Shown here: one piece after another, positions 26,664-36,223 of the stretch
Layout of the letters: every line of letters starts with the position of its first letter
How positions within the stretch are numbered: the stretch's first letter is position 1
Source: Echinicola pacifica DSM 19836
GTDB lineage: Bacteria; Bacteroidota; Bacteroidia; Cytophagales; Cyclobacteriaceae
DNA: 64,000 nucleotides
Reading direction: 5' to 3'
Assembly (NCBI RefSeq): GCF_000373245.1
Contig: NZ_KB890754.1
Span: 179,635-243,634, forward strand
Translations under genes and position numbers: made by a program
The notes under the pieces: generated by a model
Told to the model about the DNA's origin: nothing
The model's input: the letters and a program-made list of their open reading frames with translations, nothing else
Database searches by the model: none

Positions 26664-26697
26664 AAAAAACACTCCGGAAAATTCTGGAGTGCTTTTT
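26664..26697 (-). terminator. Intrinsic terminator of the susCD operon
   Basis: On the minus strand a stem of CACTCCAGA and TCCGGAGTG (one mismatch-tolerant pair) is followed by a run of eight T. It lies about 40 bases after the susD stop. Confidence 0.85.
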
Positions 26698-26732
26698 CTA
26701 TGGATAATCTTGACTGATTCAGTAGAATTAAT

Positions 26733-28169
26733 TTACCAACCTGAATTTTGGGGTAGCAGGTTTTGGTCAATATTAATTTCATTTTGTGGCACTGGCCATT
26801 GCAGCAGACGGTCATTGTAAATTCTTTCGTGACCTTGTACGCTAGTGACGCTTTCCATGGAGGCTTTTAAGTCTGCGCTTCCATAGCGGAGGAGGTCAAA
26901 ATAACGATGGCCTTCGAAAGCTAATTCTAGTCTTCGTTCTTTTTTGATTGCAATCCTCATTTCTTCCTGACTCATACCACCTGGAAGATCCAAAAGATTG
27001 ACCCGGTTTCGGATTTCATTGATGGCATTATAAACAATCGTGGTGGGCCCATTCAGCTCATTTTCAGCTTCAGCCAAGTTTAGCAAAACCTCAGCATATC
27101 GCATGACCACGAAGTTCGCATCCCCATCATCTGTGATGGTTACATCAGGGATAACCCCCTTGATCAATGCATATCCTGTTGGAGACCTCACTGGATCAAA
27201 AGCTAGACCGGCAAAAGTTTGGCCGGGTTCTAAAACGGTAACGTTCCTGCGAATATCACCAGGCTCATAAGCGTCAATCAGTTCCTGGATTGGAGAATAA
27301 GATGCTCCTCCAAAGGATGGGGTGGCACCAGAATTGGAATTAAAAGAACTGCCAACGCCAGAAGTTCCACTTTTTCCAAGGAATTGAACTTCAAAAATCG
27401 ATTCGACAGCATTATTTTCCAAAGTAGGCAGGAACATGTCCTTATAGCTAGATTGGGGCAATAAGTCATAGCCCAGGGCGATCACTTCATTTGCGGTGCT
27501 GATGGCTTCTGCATATTGTTTATTATATAGATGAACCCTTGACTTCAAGGTGAGTGCAGCACCCTTGGTAGCTCTACCCAGATTACTCGGTCCATAGGAA
27601 TCGGGAAGGATGGAGGCGGCCAATGTCAGGTCATTTAAGATTTGAGTGACTATAGTCGCTTTAGGGTCTCTGGCGACCAGGGACTCACCGATAGTTTGCT
27701 TGGTCAGAACCAGAGGCACATCTCCGTAGAGGTTGGTCAGGTGAAAATAAAACAAGGCTCTTAAGAAGTGAGCTTCGGCTAAGATTCGGGATTTGGTTGC
27801 TTCATCCATGGTGATGTCGGGTACATTTTCCAGCACCTCATTGGCACGGACAATACCTTCATAGGATTTTTTCCAAAAGTTTAGCGGCCATACGCTGGAG
27901 GCATCATAGCCTCTTCCTTCGCTGATTTCGAGGTAATAGTTAAATGAGTATTGAGAGTAGGCATTATCTCCAATGGCATCAGAGTGGCGCATGAAGTCCC
28001 GATACATATGATTATGCGCAAGGACGTTGTAAACGCCGTTGATACCTAGTACTGCATCATCAGAGGATGACCAAAATTGGGGCTCGCCAATAGCGTTTAA
28101 CGGATAGCGGTCTAAATCTGCACAGCTGCTGAAAAGTACCGCCATAAGGATGGCAATATATTTTTTCAT
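26733..28169 (-). CDS. SusD/RagB-family nutrient-binding lipoprotein
   Basis: SusD proteins are surface lipoproteins that close like a lid on the SusC barrel and capture the substrate. The 478 residues, counted from the ATG at 28169, begin with MKKYIAILMAVLFSSC (lipobox Cys16), then the typical DLDRYP start of the mature protein. The TPR-type helices are visible (ILAEAHFLRALFYFHLTNLYGDVPLV). The C-terminal SusD signature is FVVMRYAEVLLNLAEAENELN and IKKERRLELAFEGHRYFDLLRYG. It lies 17 bases after susC. No enzyme gene is present beside it, so the substrate cannot be guessed. Confidence 0.95.
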   Translation of the reverse strand: MKKYIAILMAVLFSSCADLDRYPLNAIGEPQFWSSSDDAVLGINGVYNVLAHNHMYRDFMRHSDAIGDNAYSQYSFNYYLEISEGRGYDASSVWPLNFWKKSYEGIVRANEVLENVPDITMDEATKSRILAEAHFLRALFYFHLTNLYGDVPLVLTKQTIGESLVARDPKATIVTQILNDLTLAASILPDSYGPSNLGRATKGAALTLKSRVHLYNKQYAEAISTANEVIALGYDLLPQSSYKDMFLPTLENNAVESIFEVQFLGKSGTSGVGSSFNSNSGATPSFGGASYSPIQELIDAYEPGDIRRNVTVLEPGQTFAGLAFDPVRSPTGYALIKGVIPDVTITDDGDANFVVMRYAEVLLNLAEAENELNGPTTIVYNAINEIRNRVNLLDLPGGMSQEEMRIAIKKERRLELAFEGHRYFDLLRYGSADLKASMESVTSVQGHERIYNDRLLQWPVPQNEINIDQNLLPQNSGW

Positions 28170-28186
28170 AATAGTAAGATTCATAG

Positions 28187-31100
28187 TTAGAAGGAAATAT
28201 TTACACCCATGGACACGGTTTTGGCTTGAGGATAGCTGTCATTCACGTTGTTAAACGTGGAAGCATCCTCCGGATCGAAGCCATCTACAAACTTGGTGAA
28301 AGTGAGTAGGTTTTGGCCTGCCACATAGACGCGGAGATTAGAGAAGCCTAATCTTTCTGTCAATTCAACTGGGAAAGTATATCCTAGCTCGATATGCTTC
28401 ATTCTTAGGTAAGAAGCATTCAATATCGCAGAACTTAAGGCAGGGCCTACAAATAGGGACGTATTGTATTTGTAGTTTGTAGCGACCCGAGGCACGTCTG
28501 TGTCGGGATTTTCTGGAGTCCATCGGTCGAGGTAGAGGTTGGTAAGGTTACTGTACCCCCTCATTCCGTCTGTACCGAACACTCCGTTTTCGACATCACG
28601 GCCGAGCACTCCTTGAAACATCATTCTGAAATTAAAGCCTTTATAATCGGCGGTAAGGGTCATTCCATACGTATTTCGGATATTGGGGTCACCGATGATT
28701 GCTCGGTCGTCTGCATTCACTATGCCGTTACCGTCCCTGTCCTCATAGATATAATCACCTGCACTGACCAATGTGGCTCCGGGTTGTAATCCAAACGATT
28801 CAGCGTCCTGAGCCTCAATATCCGACTGGAAGATTCCAGTGATGACGTGTCCGTAAAACGAGTTGATAGGATAGCCTTCTTTGGTTAGGACTTTATTGGC
28901 CGACAGGAATTCACTGTCCAGTTTCAGTACTTTATTATCATTATGCGACCAGTTTCCCGATAAGCTATAGCGAAATTCACTTCCGATATTTCCATAATAG
29001 TTTAAGGAGAACTCATAGCCTTGATTTTGGATTTCACCTTGATTTTGGACAGGGGGGGACAGGTTGCCCAGGGTAGCCACTACGGGTGGGCTGAGTAATA
29101 CATTTTTGGATTTTCTATTGTAATAATCTGCCGTGAAGGATAGTTTATAATCAAAAATCGTCATGTCTAAGCCAATGTCGGTAGTTTCAGTGGTCTCCCA
29201 TTTGACATTGGGATTTGCCAAAGCTCTGGACGCAGCTCCTGCGACTAAGCTGTTTCCAAATACATAAGGCTGATCCAGGTTGACGGTGGCGATGCTTGAG
29301 TAATTACCAATATTTTGATTACCTAGTTGTCCCCAGCTGGCTCGTATTTTCATTTCGTTAACCTTAGTCAGGTTGGCCATAAATGCTTCTTTAGCCATAT
29401 TCCATCCCAAAGAAAAGGAAGGGAATGTACCGTACTGGTTATTTTCTCCGAATCTCGAAGATCCATCGTACCTGATATTAAATTCGGCGAGGTATTTTCC
29501 GTCATAGTCATAATTTACCCTTCCAAAATACGACTGAAGTGCCCACTCGGAAGCATTTCCTCCCACGCTAGGATTGAGCGAGGCCACATCAAGTTCGGTA
29601 AGCAGGTCATTGTTATAGCCTTCGTTGGCAGCAGAAAGGAAGTCCTGGCGATAGGCTTGGCTAGTGTAGCCTGCCAGTCCGCCAAAGTTGGACTTGCCAA
29701 AAGTCTTATTGTATCTGGCGGTAAGCTCAAATGTAGAGGTGGTATTCAGGAAGTCTGTTTCCCTATATTCACCCAAACCGTTGGCAGTAAATACATTTTT
29801 CCCATCAGAAACAGTCATTTTACTGCGGAAAAAACTCTGCTTTCTATCCTCTACATAGACTGATCCATTGGCTTTGAAGATCAGGTCTTTGATAGGTTCA
29901 AGCTCCATATATAAGTTGGGCGTGGCTCGGTAGTATTTCGTATTGTCATTCCCGCCATACTTTGCCAGTCCAATCGGATGGATGGCGGTGGAGGTCCGGC
30001 CTGACAGTTCCACATTGCCCATGGAGATATAGCCGTTTTCGTAGCGATAAGGGTTTAGTGGAGCGTGACGAATCATATCTCTTACTAGTTGGGTCACACC
30101 AAAGTTGCTATAATTAGGCTCGTTGCTATTAGTGAAACTTCCTGATATATTTAGTCCTGTTCTGAATTTTTCAGAGACTTTTACATCCACATTAGAGCGG
30201 AAATTATAGCGCTTCGAATCCGTTTCGATGACGATCCCTTCTTGATCCTGGAAGCCGGCTGAGAACATATACTTGACATATTCGGTACCTCCAGTTACTG
30301 AGAAGTAATGATTCTGTAATGGTGCGCCTTTTCGGTAACCCTCATCAAAAAACGATGGGCCATTATTGTACAGAGGATTGCCGCCATTTTTGAATAAGTC
30401 AAGTTCTGATTGCGTATAGCTTTCGGTATTTCCAATATTGGTTTGAGCCTCATTTTTGAGCAAAGCAAAATTATATGGGCTCAATACGCTCGGTGTGGCC
30501 GTAGCACTTTGGAAGGCAATATAGGAATTTAACGAGACCTTCGGCTTGCCTGATTTTCCTCTTTTGGTGGTGACTAATATTACTCCATTGGCTGCTCTGG
30601 CACCATAGATCGCAGCAGAAGAAGCGTCTTTTAGCACAGAAAAACTTTCGATATCATTGGGATGGACATCATTTAGCGTGGACTGTACGCCGTCCACCAA
30701 TACCAAAGGAGCAGAATCATTGTTTTGACCATCTATGGAGGACCTTACGGTCCCTACGCCCCGGATTTGAATGGTGGGATTGTCATTTCCTGGCTGAGCC
30801 GAACCTTGGATCAGCTGCACTCCGGAAACTCGACCTTGTAAAACACTGGCAGCGCTGGTGACACTTTGGCTTCCGATATCCTCAGTGTTTAGGGTGCCTA
30901 CAGCTCCTGTAAGATTTTTCTTTTTCTGCGTTCCATAGCCTACTACGATTACTTCGTCGAGTTCCGATCCGGATAGGTTAACATCAATAATGGATCTATT
31001 TCCGACGATTTCTTCTTTTGATCCAAAACCAATAAAACTGAAGACCAAGGTAGATGATTTTTCTGCATTAAGTGAATAAATTCCATTCAGGTCAGTAATG

Positions 31101-31249
31101 GTCCCATTGGAAGTGCCTTTGATCAGAATGTTAGCGCCTATCAGAGGTTCGCCAGTCTCGGCATTGGTAACCGTTCCTCGAACAGTGACAGTCTGTGCAA
31201 GTGTAATGCTTACCACAAAGAATGCGATGATTGTAAATAATTTTTTCAT
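28187..31249 (-). CDS. SusC/RagA-family TonB-linked outer-membrane transporter
   Basis: SusC is the TonB-dependent barrel that imports the substrate bound by SusD. The 1020 residues, counted from ATG at 31249, show a signal peptide (MKKLFTIIAFFVVSITLAQ), a carboxypeptidase-D-like domain (about 22-100, GTVTNAETGEPLIGANILIKGT), the SusC-specific DEVIVVGYGTQKKKNLTGAV segment where the TonB box sits, a plug domain (about 115-225, ending GVILVTTKRGK) and a long barrel ending in NISF. Another ATG six bases upstream is possible. It is the first gene of a two-gene operon. No sigma/anti-sigma pair, HTCS or enzyme flanks it. Confidence 0.96.
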   Translation of the reverse strand: MKKLFTIIAFFVVSITLAQTVTVRGTVTNAETGEPLIGANILIKGTSNGTITDLNGIYSLNAEKSSTLVFSFIGFGSKEEIVGNRSIIDVNLSGSELDEVIVVGYGTQKKKNLTGAVGTLNTEDIGSQSVTSAASVLQGRVSGVQLIQGSAQPGNDNPTIQIRGVGTVRSSIDGQNNDSAPLVLVDGVQSTLNDVHPNDIESFSVLKDASSAAIYGARAANGVILVTTKRGKSGKPKVSLNSYIAFQSATATPSVLSPYNFALLKNEAQTNIGNTESYTQSELDLFKNGGNPLYNNGPSFFDEGYRKGAPLQNHYFSVTGGTEYVKYMFSAGFQDQEGIVIETDSKRYNFRSNVDVKVSEKFRTGLNISGSFTNSNEPNYSNFGVTQLVRDMIRHAPLNPYRYENGYISMGNVELSGRTSTAIHPIGLAKYGGNDNTKYYRATPNLYMELEPIKDLIFKANGSVYVEDRKQSFFRSKMTVSDGKNVFTANGLGEYRETDFLNTTSTFELTARYNKTFGKSNFGGLAGYTSQAYRQDFLSAANEGYNNDLLTELDVASLNPSVGGNASEWALQSYFGRVNYDYDGKYLAEFNIRYDGSSRFGENNQYGTFPSFSLGWNMAKEAFMANLTKVNEMKIRASWGQLGNQNIGNYSSIATVNLDQPYVFGNSLVAGAASRALANPNVKWETTETTDIGLDMTIFDYKLSFTADYYNRKSKNVLLSPPVVATLGNLSPPVQNQGEIQNQGYEFSLNYYGNIGSEFRYSLSGNWSHNDNKVLKLDSEFLSANKVLTKEGYPINSFYGHVITGIFQSDIEAQDAESFGLQPGATLVSAGDYIYEDRDGNGIVNADDRAIIGDPNIRNTYGMTLTADYKGFNFRMMFQGVLGRDVENGVFGTDGMRGYSNLTNLYLDRWTPENPDTDVPRVATNYKYNTSLFVGPALSSAILNASYLRMKHIELGYTFPVELTERLGFSNLRVYVAGQNLLTFTKFVDGFDPEDASTFNNVNDSYPQAKTVSMGVNISF

Positions 31250-31881
31250 AAGCATTTATTTAAATTATAAGAAGCTTAACTGACGTTAATGATAATGCTT
31301 GATAAAGACGTTTAATAGACCAAAAGCTCATGTTTATATAGTTGTATGGCTATTTGTGTTCTATTATATATCGATGAAGCTTATAAATAGATAGGATTGA
31401 TTTTGTTATCGGTATTAGATAATATTAGAAAAAATATCTTATAGTACAACTGTATTATAGTAATAATGAAAAAATAAAGTTTTGTTTTATTTGTTTTTTA
31501 CTTATGAATGGTTGTTTTTAACTTAAAATTATCATTTATCCCCTAATTAGATTTTGATTTCATTTCCTCTCTATAATTTGAGTGGAGTACTCGTTCCTCT
31601 AGTGTTGGATGGGGCGTTTGATTAAAAGTGACTTGTAATTGGGAGGCGATGAGCAATGGTGCTTATTAGTATGGGCACTTAGAGTTTAACTAATTGGAAT
31701 TGACTTAATTGGGTAAGCAAAACCAGGATAAAATCATAGGAGCGGGAGGATAACTACGGTCAGTATTGTCGGTGTAAGGAAAGGTATTAATCGAATAGAA
31801 TAATACATTTATGTACACCTATCCGGAAAAAAAATGATCAATTATAACCTGTATTATTTATCAGGATTTACCATGTTCACC
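31250..31881. other. Long non-coding region upstream of susC
   Basis: About 630 bases, strongly AT-rich, between susC and the pdhB terminator. It must include the susC promoter and leader, but I see no clean TTTG-N19-TANNTTTG pair and no open frame of note. Confidence 0.35.
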
Positions 31882-31914
31882 AAATAAAAAAGCATCCGCC
31901 GAGGCGGATGCTTT
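31882..31914 (-). terminator. Intrinsic terminator of pdhB
   Basis: A perfect 12-bp stem AAAGCATCCGCC/GGCGGATGCTTT with a two-base loop is followed, on the minus strand, by a T run. It lies about 27 bases after the pdhB stop. Confidence 0.9.
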
Positions 31915-31940
31915 AGATGTATATATAAAGCCTTTAAGCC

Positions 31941-32921
31941 TTACTTTGCATAAGTAACTTGCTTCACCGCTTCGATGGTTCTTTTCACATTTGGAAGAGT
32001 CGCTTCGATATAAGTAGGGGAATAACTCAATGGGATATCCATGGAGTTTACTCTCAATACAGGTGCATCAAGGTAATCAAACATGTTTCTTTGGATATTG
32101 AAAGCCAGGTCAGTAGCTAGGGAAGAAATTGGATTTGCTTCTTCAACGACTACACAACGATTGGTTTTCTTCACTGATTCATAAACAGTAGCGTAATCAA
32201 TAGGTCGTACTGTTCTCAAATCGATCACCTCGGCTTCGATACCGTCTTTGGCGAGTTCTTCAGCAGCTTCCAAAGCTACTTTCATAATTTTGCCAAAAGA
32301 AACGATGGTTACATCTTTTCCTTTACGCTTGATATCGGCCAGGCCAATAGGAAGCAGGTATTCACCTTCAGGAACTTCACCTTTATCAGAGTACATAAGT
32401 TCTGATTCCATGAAGATCACAGGATCATTATCACGGATAGAGGCTTTGAGAAGTCCTTTAGCATCATAAGGAGTACTAGGAACCACCACCTTCAAGCCAG
32501 GAGTATTGGCAAACCAATTCTCAAAGTTGGAAGAGTGAGTAGCGCCCAGCTGGCCGGCGTTACCGGTCGGGCCTCTGAACACGATAGGGACATTATATGC
32601 TCCACCAGACATGGCGTACATTTTCGCAGCGGAGTTTACGATTTGGTCAATGGCTACCAGCGAAAAGTTGAAAGTCATGAACTCGATGATGGGACGAAGG
32701 CCGTTCATGGCAGCTCCTACACCAAGGCCGGCAAAGCCGCCTTCGGAGATAGGGGTGTCATATACCCGCTCTGGTCCAAACTCATCCAACATGCCTTGGG
32801 TTACTTTGTAGGCTCCATTGTATTCGGCCACTTCCTCACCCATGAGAAAAACGCTTTCGTCTCTTCTCATTTCTTCGGTCATGGCCTCTCTTAATGCTTC
32901 TCTAAACTGTATTATTCTCAT
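31941..32921 (-). CDS. pdhB: Pyruvate dehydrogenase E1 component, beta subunit
   Basis: PdhB is the beta subunit of the thiamine-diphosphate-dependent E1 that decarboxylates pyruvate and acetylates the lipoyl arm of E2. The 326 residues match the family. Visible landmarks are GEEVAEYNGAYKVTQGM with the Glu that activates the cofactor, DTPISEGGFAGLGVGAA, FNFSLVAIDQIVNSAAK, FRGPTGNAGQLGATHSS and VVVEEANPISSL. A branched-chain oxo-acid E1 beta is the alternative. The pdhA and E2 genes are not beside it, so this subunit is encoded apart from its partners. Confidence 0.92.
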   Translation of the reverse strand: MRIIQFREALREAMTEEMRRDESVFLMGEEVAEYNGAYKVTQGMLDEFGPERVYDTPISEGGFAGLGVGAAMNGLRPIIEFMTFNFSLVAIDQIVNSAAKMYAMSGGAYNVPIVFRGPTGNAGQLGATHSSNFENWFANTPGLKVVVPSTPYDAKGLLKASIRDNDPVIFMESELMYSDKGEVPEGEYLLPIGLADIKRKGKDVTIVSFGKIMKVALEAAEELAKDGIEAEVIDLRTVRPIDYATVYESVKKTNRCVVVEEANPISSLATDLAFNIQRNMFDYLDAPVLRVNSMDIPLSYSPTYIEATLPNVKRTIEAVKQVTYAK

Positions 32922-33087
32922 TTTTTAGCCAAAATTTTCGCTCGTAAAAATAGAAACTAATCCTTCAATTACCAAGTCCATTAAAGAATTAACCTGATAC
33001 TTATTAATAAAATGTTTTTTTGCTCTTCTATGGTGAGATACGCAGCTATCTCTTTATATGGCCGCTATTACCGATGCCCAGAGTCGC

Positions 33088-34449
33088 TCAGCCAAGGTAA
33101 ACCGTCTTAATATTCATAAATTCCCGGATGCCATCTACCGAAAGTTCCCTTCCATACCCAGATTTCTTTATCCCACCAAATGGTAGGTGCGGATTGGAGG
33201 CGACCATAGAATTGATGAATACAGCACCACTTTCGATTTGCCGGGAAATTCTTTCTCCTTTATCCAAATCATTGGTCCATAGGCTAGATCCCAAACCATA
33301 CACACTGCTATTTGCTATCGAAACTGCTTCCTGCTCATTTTTTACCTTGAAGACAGAGGCCACCGGACCAAATAATTCTTCGCTATAGGCGGGCATATCG
33401 GGTGTCAATTCGGCGAGGATGATGGGTTTAAAGAATGCCTTGCCCTCTTCTGGCTCCATTCCCTCAAGGATGACCTTTGCTCCCAGATCCACAGATTTTT
33501 TCACTTGTTGATAGAGCTCCTCAGCCAAATCCGGTCTGGCCATACAGGCATATCCAGCATCCTCATCCAAGGGTTCTCCAGCCTTATAGTCTTCGATGGC
33601 AGCCTTAAATTTGCCCAAAAATTCATCATACACTTCCTCCTCCACGATAAACCGCTTGGCGGCTATGCAGCTTTGCCCAAAATTAATCATTCTCGCCTTA
33701 GCGGCCGTTTCGGCGGCCTTACTAATATCTGCATCCTTCAATACTATAAAAGGATCGCTACCCCCAAGTTCCAGCACGGTCTTTTTGATTTCCGCCCCCG
33801 CCTGGGAAGCGATCATCTCGCCTGCTTTTTCGCTCCCCGTCAGTGTGGCCGCTTTTACATGGGGATGCTGGAGTATCTTCTCCACCTTGTCCGAACCGAT
33901 CAGTAAGGATTGAAATACCCCCGCAGGAAATCCTGCTTCGGTGAAAACCTCTTCGATCGCCAAGGAACATTGTGGGACATTCGAGGCATGCTTTAGCAAG
34001 CCTACATTCCCGGCGGTAAGATTTGGCGCTGCAAACCGGAATACCTGCCAGAAAGGGAAATTCCAAGGCATCACAGCCAATACTATCCCTAATGGGTCAA
34101 ATACCCGCTTAGCTTTGGCTCCATCAGGCAGTTCAATCGGCTCATCCGCAAGAAATTCCTCAGACTTCTCTGCATAATAATCGCATACCATCGCACATTT
34201 TTCCACTTCTGAGCGGCTTTCCGTGATCACTTTCCCCATCTCTAAGGAGATGATCTTAGCGTATTTTTCTTTTCGGCTCCGAAGTACCTCCGCCGCTTTG
34301 CCCATTAGAGATGCACGCTCTGACAGGGGTGTGCTGCGCCACGATAAATAAGCACTTTGACCGTTTTTTATAGCATTTTCTACTTGCTCTTCCGTGTGGT
34401 CCTGGAATTCTTGCAGTAATTCACCGGAATAGGGATTGATGGATTTCAT
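33088..34449 (-). CDS. NAD(P)-dependent succinate-semialdehyde dehydrogenase
   Basis: A 453-residue aldehyde dehydrogenase that oxidises succinate semialdehyde to succinate, linking GABA-type substrates to the TCA cycle. The catalytic Cys261 lies in GQSCIAAKR and the general base Glu227 in LELGGSDPF. PWNFPFWQ (residues 128-135) is the cofactor/oxyanion region, and the C-terminal LPFGGIKKSGYGRELS is characteristic of the short Sad/GabD branch. The length is shorter than GabD (about 480), as in that branch. Other aldehydes may be used. It is transcribed alone. Confidence 0.85.
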   Translation of the reverse strand: MKSINPYSGELLQEFQDHTEEQVENAIKNGQSAYLSWRSTPLSERASLMGKAAEVLRSRKEKYAKIISLEMGKVITESRSEVEKCAMVCDYYAEKSEEFLADEPIELPDGAKAKRVFDPLGIVLAVMPWNFPFWQVFRFAAPNLTAGNVGLLKHASNVPQCSLAIEEVFTEAGFPAGVFQSLLIGSDKVEKILQHPHVKAATLTGSEKAGEMIASQAGAEIKKTVLELGGSDPFIVLKDADISKAAETAAKARMINFGQSCIAAKRFIVEEEVYDEFLGKFKAAIEDYKAGEPLDEDAGYACMARPDLAEELYQQVKKSVDLGAKVILEGMEPEEGKAFFKPIILAELTPDMPAYSEELFGPVASVFKVKNEQEAVSIANSSVYGLGSSLWTNDLDKGERISRQIESGAVFINSMVASNPHLPFGGIKKSGYGRELSVDGIREFMNIKTVYLG

Positions 34450-34671
34450 AGCTTAGGATTAGTTTTCAAGATTATACGTTCTATTAAAAGGGATTGCTGA
34501 CTGCTTAGGAGATTAGAATACCATAAACTCGTAATTTTTCTCTGTTTTCAGCATAAACTGTTCCTTTTTTGTAAATAAATGAAGTTCTTTTATCCTTTGT
34601 TTAATTTGCAGTTCTTTGTTAGCTAAAACCAATAAGAAGCTAGCGAAGGAAGTTTTCAATATAAAATAGAT

Positions 34672-35181
34672 ATGGTAAAAGTAGGATTGATATCGGATTC
34701 ACACGGGTATATTGACGAGGCGACCCTCGCTCATTTGGAGGATGTGGATGAGATATGGCATGCAGGGGATATTGGCACAGATTCGGTCATGGAGGCGTTA
34801 CCTGCCGGCAAGACCCTCCGTGTGGTGACAGGCAATATAGACGGAAGCGAGATGCGGGAGAAGTACCCCGAAGAGCTGGTATTTACCGTCGAAGGGGTGA
34901 AGGTGCTGATGATTCATATTGGTGGCAAACCGCCTAGGTATGCCACAGGTGTGAAGAAACGGATTAAGGATGTAAATCCCCAGATGTTTATTTGTGGCCA
35001 CTCGCATATCTGTAAAGTCGAATTTGATCAGGAACTGAAATGCCTGTACATGAATCCTGGAGCTATGGGGAATCATGGCTTTCACCAGATGAAAACAATA
35101 TTGAAATTTGACTTGGAGGAGGGAAAGCCTAAGAATCTTCGAGTGGTAGAGCTTGGGAAGAGGGGGAGTCTGAAGTCTTAG
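34672..35181 (+). CDS. YfcE/MJ0936-type metallophosphoesterase
   Basis: A 169-residue calcineurin-like phosphodiesterase with two metal ions. The five family motifs are in order: ISDSHGY (residues 7-13), WHAGDIG, VTGNID, HIGGKP and CGHSHICK. These proteins hydrolyse phosphodiester bonds of small substrates in vitro; the physiological substrate is often unknown. The next gene (EcsC) starts 25 bases after it on the same strand, so the two form an operon. Confidence 0.88.
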   Translation: MVKVGLISDSHGYIDEATLAHLEDVDEIWHAGDIGTDSVMEALPAGKTLRVVTGNIDGSEMREKYPEELVFTVEGVKVLMIHIGGKPPRYATGVKKRIKDVNPQMFICGHSHICKVEFDQELKCLYMNPGAMGNHGFHQMKTILKFDLEEGKPKNLRVVELGKRGSLKS

Positions 35182-35206
35182 CACAATACTTGTAAGGAAT
35201 CACAGG

Positions 35207-35941
35207 ATGTTACTAGATGAAGAAATAGCGTATTATGAATTGTCAGCTTGGCTGGTTAAGATCAAGAAGAATCCTAATCTATGGCACCGATTCTCCAAGG
35301 GAATCCAGCATAAGATAAATGATATAATTCCTGATAAGGTACACCAAGCGGTCACCTTTGCCATTGAGAAGATGGTGAAAGGGGTGCTCTTTGGCTCTGC
35401 CTACGCCAATCCCCAGCTTCCTGCGGATCTTCCCTTAGCCAAAAGAGAGCTGAAGATACGGGATAGGGTGAAGTGGTACCAGCGCACCGCTTCGGTGGAG
35501 GGGGCTGTCACCGGAGCAGGGGGCATTCTTATGGGATTTGCCGATTTTCCTGCTTTTTTGGCCATCAAAATGAAGATGCTTTTTGAGATCGCCTCCATGT
35601 ACGGCCATGATGTGAAAGACTTTCGAGAACGGATATTTATGCTCCATGTATTCCAACTGGCGTTTTCCAGCCAGCAGAAAAGACAAGAAGTAATCGAGAT
35701 AATCGAAAATTGGGAAAATGCAGCCAAGGATTTACCAGTCCAGGGAGATAGTTTTGACTGGAAGAGTTTTCAGATAGAATACAGGGATTATATGGACTTA
35801 GCAAAACTGGCTCAGCTGATTCCAATCATTGGCGCAGGAGTCGGAGCAGTAGCCAACTGGCAGCTGTCTGATCACCTGGCAGATACAGCGAAGTATTGCT
35901 ACCGATTACGCTATTTTCACCATAAGAAAGCCATTGAGTAA
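35207..35941 (+). CDS. EcsC-family protein
   Basis: A 244-residue EcsC-family (PF12787) protein. The hydrophobic-helical middle has GAVTGAGGILMGFADFPAFLAIKMKMLFEIASMYG, and the C-terminal part has LAQLIPIIGAGVGAVANWQLSDHLADTAKYCYRLRYF, both hallmarks of the family. The Bacillus EcsC is encoded with an ABC exporter, but no transporter lies here. The two Gly/Ala-rich stretches may dip into the membrane. Function is not established. It follows the phosphoesterase gene and ends before a strong terminator. Confidence 0.85.
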   Translation: MLLDEEIAYYELSAWLVKIKKNPNLWHRFSKGIQHKINDIIPDKVHQAVTFAIEKMVKGVLFGSAYANPQLPADLPLAKRELKIRDRVKWYQRTASVEGAVTGAGGILMGFADFPAFLAIKMKMLFEIASMYGHDVKDFRERIFMLHVFQLAFSSQQKRQEVIEIIENWENAAKDLPVQGDSFDWKSFQIEYRDYMDLAKLAQLIPIIGAGVGAVANWQLSDHLADTAKYCYRLRYFHHKKAIE

Positions 35942-36092
35942 GATTCGAGTTGGCGTAGTTACTGTTGGCTGCTTTAGCAAGGAAGGATGAAGGCCTTATT
36001 GCCAATAAAATTGGCCGACTTGGGAGTTGACCATCGAATGAGAGGGTAAGGCTAAATCTTTGAACGAGCAAAAAGTAACCGAGCTATAAGCA

Positions 36093-36139
36093 AAAGAAGG
36101 TGCCTTTCCTTAAAACTAAAGAGAGGCACCTTCTTTATT
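36093..36139 (+). terminator. Intrinsic terminator
   Basis: A 13-bp stem AAAGAAGGTGCCT/AGGCACCTTCTTT, 152 bases after the EcsC stop, with T-rich flanks on the plus side. The minus side also carries a T-rich flank, so it may serve the convergent exonuclease gene as well. Confidence 0.8.
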
Positions 36140-36223
36140 TATCCATCAGCTCATAATCAATAAGGATATTTTTTCTTTCGACCGAAACTGTATGTAGGCT
36201 ATTTAATGCCGATAAGCGGCTTA

